Assembly: GCF_018603515.1 (NCBI RefSeq)
Contig: NZ_JACATN010000004.1
Span: forward strand, 558,001 to 622,000
Direction: 5' to 3'
Origin: Zobellia barbeyronii
GTDB taxonomy: Bacteria; Bacteroidota; Bacteroidia; Flavobacteriales; Flavobacteriaceae
DNA length: 64,000 nucleotides
The notes below the pieces were generated by a model. That model was not told the origin of the DNA. It saw nothing but the letters and a program-made list of their open reading frames with translations, and did not search any database. The first letter of the stretch is position 1. Each line of letters begins with the position of its first letter. Positions 52,462-59,788 of the stretch are shown here, piece by piece. Made by a program: the position numbers and the translations under genes.

Positions 52462-52485
52462 AAATAGGACAATTTTATCCTATTT
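52462..52485 (+). promoter_or_regulatory. Second Rrf2-type operator, upstream of ric
   Basis: A perfect dyad AAATAGGA-N8-TCCTATTT lies 27 nt before the ric ATG, with the same arm length, spacer length and GGA/TCC inner bases as the rrf2 dyad. A full -7 element at the matching distance is not evident (only TATA at 52497). Confidence 0.7.
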
Positions 52486-52511
52486 AATAAAATAACTATA
52501 AAAAAGAAATT

Positions 52512-53231
52512 ATGACACAAACAGTAGGCGAAATTGTAGCAAAAGATTACCGAACCGCACAAGTTTTTAAAAACCATAAAATTGACTTTTGTTGCCGAGG
52601 AAACCGTTCACTTGAAGAGGTTGCCCTTAAAAATAATTTAAGTGTTGATGTGCTTTTCTCAGAACTAAAAGCGGTAACAGAACAAACCAGTGGTGATAAC
52701 ATTGATTTTAAATCTTGGCCATTGGACCTTCTTGTTGATTATATTGAAAAAAAGCACCATAGATATGTTGAGAAACAAAGTACTGTATTGAAACAATACC
52801 TTGACAAACTATGCCGCGTACATGGCGAAAAACATCCTGAGCTTTTTGAAATCAAAGAACTTTTTAATGCATCTGCAGGAGAATTAGCTTCGCACATGAA
52901 AAAAGAAGAATTGATACTCTTCCCTTTTGTTAGAAAGATGGTTGAATCACAACAGACCGGAAAAGATTTGAGTGCTCCTGGTTTCGGCTCCGTAGCAAAT
53001 CCAATTTGTACTATGATGGACGAACATGATAATGAAGGGGTTCGTTTTAGAACCATTGCCAAACTGAGCAATGACTACACGCCACCTGCTGACGCCTGTT
53101 CTACTTACAAGGTTACGTATTCGCTATTGCAAGAATTTGAAGACGACCTGCACCGTCACATTCACTTAGAGAACAACATTCTCTTTACCAAGGCCAGTGC
53201 GTTAGAAAAAGAATTAACTGCAGTTGCGTAA
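52512..53231 (+). CDS. ric: Iron-sulfur cluster repair di-iron protein (RIC/ScdA/YtfE)
   Basis: A 239-aa cytoplasmic protein that repairs Fe-S clusters after nitrosative or oxidative damage. The N-terminal ScdA_N domain (about 1-60) has VGEIVAKDYRTAQVFKNHKIDFCCRGNRSLEEVA with the paired Cys. The hemerythrin-like domain (about 75-230) supplies di-iron ligands in KKHHRYVEKQ, HGEKHPEL, HMKKEE, MMDEHDNEG and HRHIHLENNILF. It is the target and partner of the preceding Rrf2 regulator. Confidence 0.94.
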   Translation: MTQTVGEIVAKDYRTAQVFKNHKIDFCCRGNRSLEEVALKNNLSVDVLFSELKAVTEQTSGDNIDFKSWPLDLLVDYIEKKHHRYVEKQSTVLKQYLDKLCRVHGEKHPELFEIKELFNASAGELASHMKKEELILFPFVRKMVESQQTGKDLSAPGFGSVANPICTMMDEHDNEGVRFRTIAKLSNDYTPPADACSTYKVTYSLLQEFEDDLHRHIHLENNILFTKASALEKELTAVA

Positions 53232-53297
53232 AGTGTAATTCGCACTTACTAAATCTGCTTATAAAAGTTCAATTATAAATTTCTAAAATTGATTCTC

Positions 53298-53642
53298 ATG
53301 AGGACACCATCGTTACCTTTAAGTTATTCTGAAAAACAACAGAGAAGTACTGGTATAGCCAAAGTATACAACAATCTACTTAGTGAGTTTACCAGACAAC
53401 AGACCGGTTATTCCACTATTGCTATAATAGCGCAAAGCTGCATAGGTTCTGCTGCTGCAATGGTGTTATTGATGAGTAACCTACATGACCTTTCAAAAAT
53501 GGTATTGCTCTTTTTTGTAACCATTTTATGTATGGGATACAATGCTGCAGTACTTGCGCAATTGAAATCTAAAATAACTTTTAATATGCTATTAGTAAGT
53601 TTGCTCTTTAGTTGCTCTATTATTATTGCGAACATTCTTTAG
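53298..53642 (+). CDS. Small membrane protein of unknown function (114 aa)
   Basis: A protein with three hydrophobic spans (about 42-60, 65-85, 92-112) after a polar N-terminus (YSEKQQRSTGIAKVYNNLLSEF). I take the ATG at 53298 instead of the TTG three codons upstream. The family is unknown to me. Its location between ric and a ferredoxin, next to nos genes, suggests a role in the NO/N2O response, but that is context only. Confidence 0.6.
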   Translation: MRTPSLPLSYSEKQQRSTGIAKVYNNLLSEFTRQQTGYSTIAIIAQSCIGSAAAMVLLMSNLHDLSKMVLLFFVTILCMGYNAAVLAQLKSKITFNMLLVSLLFSCSIIIANIL

Positions 53643-53674
53643 CATTCATCCATTATAAAACCTGAACTATATCT

Positions 53675-54001
53675 GTGGAGAACCTAAGCCTTACTTATAT
53701 TGACGAGTATGGCGAAAAATGCCACGCTAACTTCGTGACCAATGAATACCATAGTCTTATGGAACTACTGTTTGATAAGTATATGGAAGATTGGGGCGAT
53801 TGTAAAGGCAGAGCCTGGTGTGGGACCTGTCATATAAAAATCCATAGCGAATTCACTTTGGATAAAATGGATATAACAGAAAGGAATACGCTTTCTACTA
53901 TTCTTAATGCTGATAAAACAAGCCGTTTGGCTTGTCAAATTCCCCTAAATTCAAATTTAAACGGTGTCGTTTTTAGTATACTAAAAGACGATGCCGTTTA
54001 A
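53675..54001 (+). CDS. Small 2Fe-2S ferredoxin-like protein
   Basis: A 108-aa soluble protein with C43-x5-C49-x2-C52 and C87 (RAWCGTCHIKI ... RLACQIPL), the plant/mammal-type 2Fe-2S ligand pattern with a slightly long first spacing. The start is a GTG at 53675; no in-frame ATG precedes it. It may give electrons to ric, the globin or the nos/oxidase system. It is convergent with the membrane gene that stops at 54006. Confidence 0.8.
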   Translation: MENLSLTYIDEYGEKCHANFVTNEYHSLMELLFDKYMEDWGDCKGRAWCGTCHIKIHSEFTLDKMDITERNTLSTILNADKTSRLACQIPLNSNLNGVVFSILKDDAV

Positions 54002-54005
54002 GTTT

Positions 54006-55229
54006 TTATGACTGAGGCACATTCTTCTCTCTCGATAGTAAAAGACCTAAAAGGGCCAATAGCAGTACCAAACTTGCCACCGCCAAAATAAGATAGTAGG
54101 CAGAAAACAATGTGGCTGATTGCCATGCTACGATTGCCTTATAAAAAATTAAGGCTTCCGTGAGTACAAAACCTAGTGTATATAGTAAGAAGGTTTGTTT
54201 GCCAAGCTGTAGTAACTTAAAGTAGTCTAGGAACAAGAATAGGCTTATAGTCACCACTCCCAAGAATGTCCAGTGTAAATAACCGATGGTAAAGTCTAAA
54301 TAGGTCACGGCTAAATTTGCAAAATAAGGTATTGCGCTAAGTGTTTGCAATATCATTTTACTACCCAATAGCACGCCTATTATTTTCAATATATTCTGAT
54401 GAAACGTTGAAAACAAGCTATTCAATTTAGACTTAACCTCTAATAAGAATATCCATAAAACATAAAACGCATACAACTGCAAAACGGCCCCTACTCCACC
54501 AAATATATAGTAAACTATAGATGGATGCGAAAACAACGTAGACAGAAAAAAAGAAAGGACAATACCAAGGTTCAATCCCCAAAAGAACCTTTTAAAATTC
54601 CTTTGTGGTAGGACAATCTGTTGTTTCTCCAAAATATATAGAAATACAGCTACGAGCGCCATTATCATCCATCCGTTATAAAGGAAATGGAGATAGAAAT
54701 AAATAGCCAAACGATACCAAATGGAGTCTCCGCCAAGGGTATTCATTATTCCTCCTAATGCCCAAGGACCAACACTTGAAATCAGCAAATACAAAATAGC
54801 AGCTTTTGCACACTGTAATGATTGAGTCTTCTTGTATGCAACAGGAACGTTCTTAAAAAAGAACCAAGAAAACCAATAAGATGCCAACAAGAACAGGGTA
54901 GAAAAGACAATTGAAAACACAGCATACCCTTGAAACGGAAAAGTCAACAACATACCAATTAAAGTGAGCTGGGTAAACCAAAATATTCTACTGTATTTCT
55001 CACCAACTGCTGACTTGCTTAAGTAAAGTTTATACAGTAAGCTAGTGAGCGCTAAATATACCCAGCCCAATAACGCTATATGTGAATGGGCATGAACAAT
55101 ATACTTGTAGGTTATAGGAATATCAAGTACTCTAAAAAACCGTAGTACACACCCTAAAAGAGCCGCCAAGACAAAATACACTAAAGCTATTTTAGTATGC
55201 TTTTTAAGATTTATCATTTGTCTTGCCAT
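54006..55229 (-). CDS. Polytopic membrane protein with oxidase/NnrS-like histidines
   Basis: A 407-aa protein of about 12 spans and no soluble domain. Intramembrane histidines occur in an order that recalls heme-copper oxidase subunit I or NnrS: HAHSH (46-50) in span 2, H181-FLYN185-GW, H235 in SHPS, H319 in GYLHW. In NorB the second of these would be H-x3-E-G; here Asn replaces the Glu. It may bind heme and/or a metal, but this is inference. It sits at the end of the nosDFY transcript (15 nt after nosY) and beside the ric group. Confidence 0.65.
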   Translation of the reverse strand: MARQMINLKKHTKIALVYFVLAALLGCVLRFFRVLDIPITYKYIVHAHSHIALLGWVYLALTSLLYKLYLSKSAVGEKYSRIFWFTQLTLIGMLLTFPFQGYAVFSIVFSTLFLLASYWFSWFFFKNVPVAYKKTQSLQCAKAAILYLLISSVGPWALGGIMNTLGGDSIWYRLAIYFYLHFLYNGWMIMALVAVFLYILEKQQIVLPQRNFKRFFWGLNLGIVLSFFLSTLFSHPSIVYYIFGGVGAVLQLYAFYVLWIFLLEVKSKLNSLFSTFHQNILKIIGVLLGSKMILQTLSAIPYFANLAVTYLDFTIGYLHWTFLGVVTISLFLFLDYFKLLQLGKQTFLLYTLGFVLTEALIFYKAIVAWQSATLFSAYYLILAVASLVLLLALLGLLLSREKNVPQS

Positions 55230-55244
55230 ATCATTGGCCCTAAA

Positions 55245-56027
55245 TTAAAAATCTTTTTTCTTGGATACGTATACCAATCGCCAAATAGGTAGAACAGTCC
55301 ATAAAATAAGCATCAACATAGAAACAAAAAGACCTTGATCCGTTCCAAAGAACTTTTTGAATACAGCACCAGTATAACCCAAAAGAGCAGAAATATCCAA
55401 TTTTAAAAGAATTAAGGTCCGTGACAAATCTATAGGATTAAACATGGTAGCGCTAAGGGAAAAAGCATCTAAAGGATACTCCTTAAAAATAATTAGAGAC
55501 ATCAGAAACAACCCATCATAAATAACTGCCATAAACAACCACAACAATACGGCATACCCAAAACCTTTAATCTTGTTTTCGTTAGACAGGGCTATATTAA
55601 AAGCCAATACGGTAAAAATTAAAGTTAGAAAAGCACCTGTAACCAGGAGTAATGAAAAGTCAAAAATAGCATCACTTTTGAATAGACCATAGAGCACAAA
55701 AGGAATTCCAAGACCTAACACTAAGCTTAATGTTAAAGAACCCGCTACACCCAAATATTGACCTAAGAAAATAGAGGACCGTTTAATGGGTTGCGCCAGT
55801 AGCAGTTCCGTAAACTCTTTTGAGTTGTAGAAATACATTATTCCAAAAATAGTACTGATCAACGGCACAAGAATAATTATAACATTCATAAGGGTTATAA
55901 TGGCCTTTGAAACATCATTGTTCAAAAACAACAATACAAAACCTAACAAGAGGTAAAATAGAAAGTATACGTAGCTCCAGCGGCTACGGATTAGGTCGTA
56001 AAAACTATATTTTAGTATCTTAAGCAT
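55245..56027 (-). CDS. nosY: ABC transporter permease NosY
   Basis: A 260-aa membrane protein with six spans: FLFYLLLGFVLLFLN, IIILVPLISTIFGIMYFY, then the EFTELLLAQPIKRSSIFLGQYLG coupling region, followed by four more. With NosF and NosD it forms the complex required for CuZ assembly in N2O reductase. It overlaps nosF by 8 nt. Confidence 0.9.
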   Translation of the reverse strand: MLKILKYSFYDLIRSRWSYVYFLFYLLLGFVLLFLNNDVSKAIITLMNVIIILVPLISTIFGIMYFYNSKEFTELLLAQPIKRSSIFLGQYLGVAGSLTLSLVLGLGIPFVLYGLFKSDAIFDFSLLLVTGAFLTLIFTVLAFNIALSNENKIKGFGYAVLLWLFMAVIYDGLFLMSLIIFKEYPLDAFSLSATMFNPIDLSRTLILLKLDISALLGYTGAVFKKFFGTDQGLFVSMLMLILWTVLPIWRLVYVSKKKDF

Positions 56028-56730
56028 GAGTGGGTGCTGTTGCTATGGCCGCTATGGCGTGTTCTAAATCCGTTTGTCCTGTCTTAGTTTTCAGTTCTCC
56101 TATACTACCTTTAAAGTAAATATTACCTTCTAACAAGTAGACGATTACATCAGAAATTTCTGCAACAAACTGCATAATATGAGATGTGATCAACACCGTT
56201 TTCTTTAGGTCTCTTTGTTCTCTGATAAGATTTTTTAAATGAATTAAAGATGCTGGATCAAGACCTGTTGTTGGTTCATCTAGAATTAACAAAGGACTAT
56301 CGAACATAAACGCCAAAACAATGTTTACCTTTTGTTTGGTGCCTCCTGAAAGGGTTGAAAGTTTCTTATCTAAAAAAGGTTCTAGTTTAAAAAGCTCAAT
56401 CAATCTTTCTTCATCACTTGGGCTTTGCCTAAGATCCTTTATCATCCGGATAAGCTCGTAAACTTTTAAGTTTCCGGGGAAATTAGCTATCTGAGGTAGG
56501 TAGTCTATTTCTTTACGGTACTTCCAATTCTTTTTAATGGGTTCTCCCATCACAGAAATGCTTCCCTTATCCGGCACGACCATACCCAAAATACTCTTGA
56601 TCAAAGTAGTTTTTCCCGAACCATTAGGTCCTAAGATGGCAAAAACGCCACCTTTCTCTATGGTAAGGTTTAAGCCCGAAAGTACTTCGTTCTTTCCAAA
56701 TTTCTTCTGTAAACCTTCTATCTGAATCAT
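56020..56730 (-). CDS. nosF: ABC transporter ATP-binding protein NosF
   Basis: A 236-aa ABC ATPase: Walker A GPNGSGKTT (near 34-42), Q-loop YLPQIANFPGNL, signature LSGGTKQKVNIVLAF, Walker B LLILDEPTTGLDP, and the H-loop in ITSHIM. It energises NosDFY. Start and stop overlap nosD (4 nt) and nosY (8 nt), so the three are translationally coupled. Confidence 0.93.
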   Translation of the reverse strand: MIQIEGLQKKFGKNEVLSGLNLTIEKGGVFAILGPNGSGKTTLIKSILGMVVPDKGSISVMGEPIKKNWKYRKEIDYLPQIANFPGNLKVYELIRMIKDLRQSPSDEERLIELFKLEPFLDKKLSTLSGGTKQKVNIVLAFMFDSPLLILDEPTTGLDPASLIHLKNLIREQRDLKKTVLITSHIMQFVAEISDVIVYLLEGNIYFKGSIGELKTKTGQTDLEHAIAAIATAPTHA

Positions 56731-57968
56731 TGTACTTTGGTCATTAGGGGATTAATATCCAATAAATTGTCTGGTGTAAATACGGGAGAAACTTTTTCGG
56801 AAAAATCAATGATATCCATAAAAAGACTTCGCAATAAAACAATAGCCTCCGGTGTTTTGTTTACGATATAAGAAAACAATTTTACGGGGCGGTACGGCAC
56901 ATCGCCAATACCGTTCTTATCTAAATCGTAACCAGTATAACCACTCCAGTAATTACCATCAAACACATTATCGTTCAGCTTACTGTCATACGATATATCA
57001 AAACTGTTGTAAAGGAAATTATTACCCGTAAAAGCATTGGCGTAACAGGCTCCAAGAACTTTAATTCCCCACCCATTATTTATAAAATTGTTTCCTTTAT
57101 AATTAATTCGGTTAGACCCTTCTATGTTAATGCCAATTGTATTTTCCTCAAAGGTATTGTTACTTATTTCTGCATCATTAATTTCTTTCAACAATACACC
57201 AAAAGAAGCTGTTCCCCAGTTTTTCCTAAAGGTATTGCCCTTCATTATAATTCCTTTGGAAAACATAACTGCAACTCCGGCTCCGTTATTTTCAAAAAGA
57301 TTATTGGTGTAAACGTCATCATCAGAAAACATAAAATGTAAACCATATCTTAAGTTATTTGTGCTTTTGTTATTGTCTATTGTAATGTTATCCGAGAACT
57401 CCAAATAAATACCATCTCTTGCGCCTTGAACAATATTATTACTTACCTCAACATGGTGTGAATACCAAAGTTGGATTCCATTTCCGGAATTATACTCGTC
57501 CTTGGCATCGCCTATAATCTTATTGTGATAGACTTTTCCATAATTCGATTTTTCTAGATAAATCCCGAAAAACAATTTTTCTAAAACTACATTCTGAATT
57601 AGAAAATTTTCGCTTTTTACTACTCTAATGGCAGCATAATCTGTGGTATAGCTAGTGCCCACATTAATGATGAAAAAACCATCTATTGTTACACCATCCG
57701 ATACGATCCGCATGATTTCACCTTTCTTTTCTCCATCTATTATTGGGTAACCTTCCCCAATTAAGGTTAGTGGTTTATCAACAAGAATATTGAATTCCTT
57801 ATAGGTGCCCTTTTTAACTATTAGGGTGTCAAAATCTATGGCTCGGTCAATTCCCTCAGAAATAGATTTTATTTCGCAACTCTCACAGATAACTATAGGT
57901 TTGGCCCATAGGTGCGCGGTAACAAAAAGTAAAAAAGTAAAATTTAATAAACTTTGGTATCGCATCAT
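56727..57968 (-). CDS. nosD: Periplasmic copper-processing protein NosD
   Basis: A 413-aa protein with a Sec signal peptide (1-22) and a right-handed beta-helix built of CASH repeats. Recurrent NNxF/ISNNTF units run from about 100 to 330 (NNLFENNGAGVAVMFSKG, ISNNTFEENTIGINIEGS), ending with FDGNYWSGYTGYDLDKNGIGDVPYRP, the NosD signature. It works with NosFY in assembly of the tetranuclear copper site. A structured element (58029-58070) lies upstream. Confidence 0.93.
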   Translation of the reverse strand: MMRYQSLLNFTFLLFVTAHLWAKPIVICESCEIKSISEGIDRAIDFDTLIVKKGTYKEFNILVDKPLTLIGEGYPIIDGEKKGEIMRIVSDGVTIDGFFIINVGTSYTTDYAAIRVVKSENFLIQNVVLEKLFFGIYLEKSNYGKVYHNKIIGDAKDEYNSGNGIQLWYSHHVEVSNNIVQGARDGIYLEFSDNITIDNNKSTNNLRYGLHFMFSDDDVYTNNLFENNGAGVAVMFSKGIIMKGNTFRKNWGTASFGVLLKEINDAEISNNTFEENTIGINIEGSNRINYKGNNFINNGWGIKVLGACYANAFTGNNFLYNSFDISYDSKLNDNVFDGNYWSGYTGYDLDKNGIGDVPYRPVKLFSYIVNKTPEAIVLLRSLFMDIIDFSEKVSPVFTPDNLLDINPLMTKVQ

Positions 57969-58028
57969 CTTAATATGAGAAATTTAGAATTCTCGTTTGT
58001 TCTTTTCCTAGATCAGTTTTTCCATAAC

Positions 58029-58070
58029 AAGACCACCAAGGATTACTCTTGGATAAATGCAGCTGGTCTT
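58029..58070 (-). promoter_or_regulatory. Possible structured leader upstream of nosD
   Basis: On the minus strand AAGACCA, an 11-nt bulge, CCAAG, a 7-nt loop, CTTGG and directly TGGTCTT form coaxial stems of 7 and 5 bp with a one-sided bulge. It lies in the 147-nt gap between the PNPOx-like gene and nosD. No T-run follows, so it is not a plain terminator. Confidence 0.4.
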
Positions 58071-58115
58071 ACACTGCTTTTCAATACTTTTCTTTGATTT
58101 AAAATCCTAGGTTGT

Positions 58116-58577
58116 TTACTCTCTATATTTACCTACGATATCAGAAATGTGAATACGATAAACAATTGGACTTGCTTCCTTTTCCATTTTACTGGAAAAA
58201 TCTCTTATAAATTCAAGTTTCTCCCCTTTCGTTCTAAAAATGGTCTCCTTAACTCCTTCTGTAAAGGTACGTAGGCATTTTTTTGCCGTACTACCCTTTA
58301 GTTCTTCAAAAGTGCCATTAACCAATACAGAACGCCATGTAAACATAGAGGCAACGTCCTCTACTTGTAAGGATACATGCCCGTATGTTCTCATAGATAC
58401 TATTTTATGACCTGGAGCAGAATAACTAATTATGCTTTTATTCTCCTCATCAAAGAAGTATGTTACTGGTACAATAAATGGGCTTCTACCCCCTATATAC
58501 GCCAAATGACCCACATAATTATCACTTAAAAGCGACATACATTCTGAAATTTCCAAGTCTTTTACCATAGTTTCCAA
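58116..58577 (-). CDS. Pyridoxamine 5'-phosphate oxidase-family (flavin/heme split-barrel) protein
   Basis: A 153-aa split-barrel protein. SECMSLLSDNYVGHLAYIGGRSPFIVPVTYFFDEENKSIISYSAPGHKI is the typical N-terminal FMN-type barrel; SLQVEDVASMFTWRSVLVNGTFEEL follows. It may bind FMN, F420 or heme. It is 4 nt downstream of nosL and hence in the nos transcript, which is unusual enough to suggest a link with NO/N2O metabolism. No direct evidence of reaction. Confidence 0.8.
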   Translation of the reverse strand: METMVKDLEISECMSLLSDNYVGHLAYIGGRSPFIVPVTYFFDEENKSIISYSAPGHKIVSMRTYGHVSLQVEDVASMFTWRSVLVNGTFEELKGSTAKKCLRTFTEGVKETIFRTKGEKLEFIRDFSSKMEKEASPIVYRIHISDIVGKYRE

Positions 58578-58581
58578 AGAT

Positions 58582-59028
58582 TTAAAAAGGATTATCTTTT
58601 TCGAATTTTTCCTCTAATTCGGTCCACGTATACAATGTTCCAGAATTACTCACCTGCGCTCTATTTGCTTCATCTTCATTTGCAAAAGCAGTTAAAAACG
58701 CACCCATTGGACTAGGAATATTCTCGCTGATCAAATAAGTTGCTGTTGTTGCATCAACAAAAACCCCTGGATCAGTATAATTATTTACACGATACATTGC
58801 AACCGTTTCCGGTTCTACATCACGCAGGTAATTTATCATACATTCAGTTGCATCAAAAGCATAACTTCTCCCTTTTTTAGTCATAAACTGTGCAGCATGT
58901 TGCTTATCTACAATGGTCATACTACAAAAATGGCATCCTTCCGAACCATATTCTATGGGTTTTGGCTCACGGTTACATGAAGACAATACCAGAATACATA
59001 TTACTCCAAAAATTGTTAGACTCTTCAT
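58582..59028 (-). CDS. nosL: Copper-chaperone lipoprotein NosL
   Basis: A 148-aa outer/inner-membrane lipoprotein (lipobox LSSC18). GCHFCSMTIVDKQHAAQFMTKKGRSYAFDATECMINYL is the NosL signature with Cys, Met and His that hold Cu(I). It delivers copper to NosZ. The gene overlaps the upstream membrane-protein gene by 4 nt. Confidence 0.93.
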   Translation of the reverse strand: MKSLTIFGVICILVLSSCNREPKPIEYGSEGCHFCSMTIVDKQHAAQFMTKKGRSYAFDATECMINYLRDVEPETVAMYRVNNYTDPGVFVDATTATYLISENIPSPMGAFLTAFANEDEANRAQVSNSGTLYTWTELEEKFEKDNPF

Positions 59029-59669
59029 GATGTAGCTAATTTATGAGTTTGATGAGATGAGTGAGAACCGGTACTTTTCCAGCCTACTATAAAAGCAACT
59101 ACTGTAAGTGCCATTCCAACGAACATTAACCATGCACCCGTAGCCGGTATTGAACTTACATCAAAATTCAATAATTTTTTATAACCAAAAAGTGGTGGTT
59201 TATAGGTCATTGGTGTCCCATCTTCATTAATCACCTTAATTATGGCATGTGGATCTAGGTTAGAACCGTAGTCCGTTAACCAGAGATTAAAATCATACAT
59301 ACCCATGATACCTAAGATAGACATTAGTAAGAACCAACCCAAAAAATATCGGTAATCAATTTTACCTATATACCCTAAAATACCTAATAGCACTCCTAAA
59401 AGTACCATACCAATGATTACGATAGGAAAAACATTAAACTCCCACATCTCATCAGCTTTAGGAATGGTCTTCATACCTATGTAGTGGTTAAGACCGTCTA
59501 TATTTTGTAAATCGAATTCAGAAACGCCTTGTATGCCCGTAATATGAATATTCATACCCAACGGATCTGGGTATTGCGGAGCTCCTAACATTATATTCCA
59601 AAGCGGAAATGCAAACAACCCTAATAAACATAAAGAACCGACTATCATTATTATACTTGCCCTTTTCAT
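59025..59669 (-). CDS. Conserved membrane protein of clade II nos clusters
   Basis: A 214-aa protein with four spans (about 5-25, 82-101, 109-127, 180-200). Extracytoplasmic segments carry IQGVSEFDLQNIDGLNHYIGMKTIP and a C-terminal His-rich tail (SHSSHQTHK). I know similar genes only from Bacteroidota nos loci, always beside nosZ/nosL. The histidine tail and the conserved 'NHYIGMK' suggest metal or quinol contact, but function is not established. It starts 52 nt after a strong hairpin that follows nosZ. Confidence 0.75.
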   Translation of the reverse strand: MKRASIIMIVGSLCLLGLFAFPLWNIMLGAPQYPDPLGMNIHITGIQGVSEFDLQNIDGLNHYIGMKTIPKADEMWEFNVFPIVIIGMVLLGVLLGILGYIGKIDYRYFLGWFLLMSILGIMGMYDFNLWLTDYGSNLDPHAIIKVINEDGTPMTYKPPLFGYKKLLNFDVSSIPATGAWLMFVGMALTVVAFIVGWKSTGSHSSHQTHKLATS

Positions 59670-59720
59670 CTTACATCATCTTAAAAAATTAAATCCATCA
59701 ATCATCTTGGCTTTCAAATA

Positions 59721-59757
59721 AAAAAGCAGGTCGGTCTTGGTACGCGACCTGCTTTTT
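59721..59757 (-). terminator. Strong terminator (attenuator) between nosZ and downstream nos genes
   Basis: AAAAAGCAGGTCG, an 11-nt loop and CGACCTGCTTTTT form a perfect 13-bp stem, 32 nt after the nosZ stop. Downstream nos genes need read-through or another promoter. Confidence 0.88.
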
Positions 59758-59788
59758 GTTTGAATAATTAAACTACTTTCCGCTGAAC

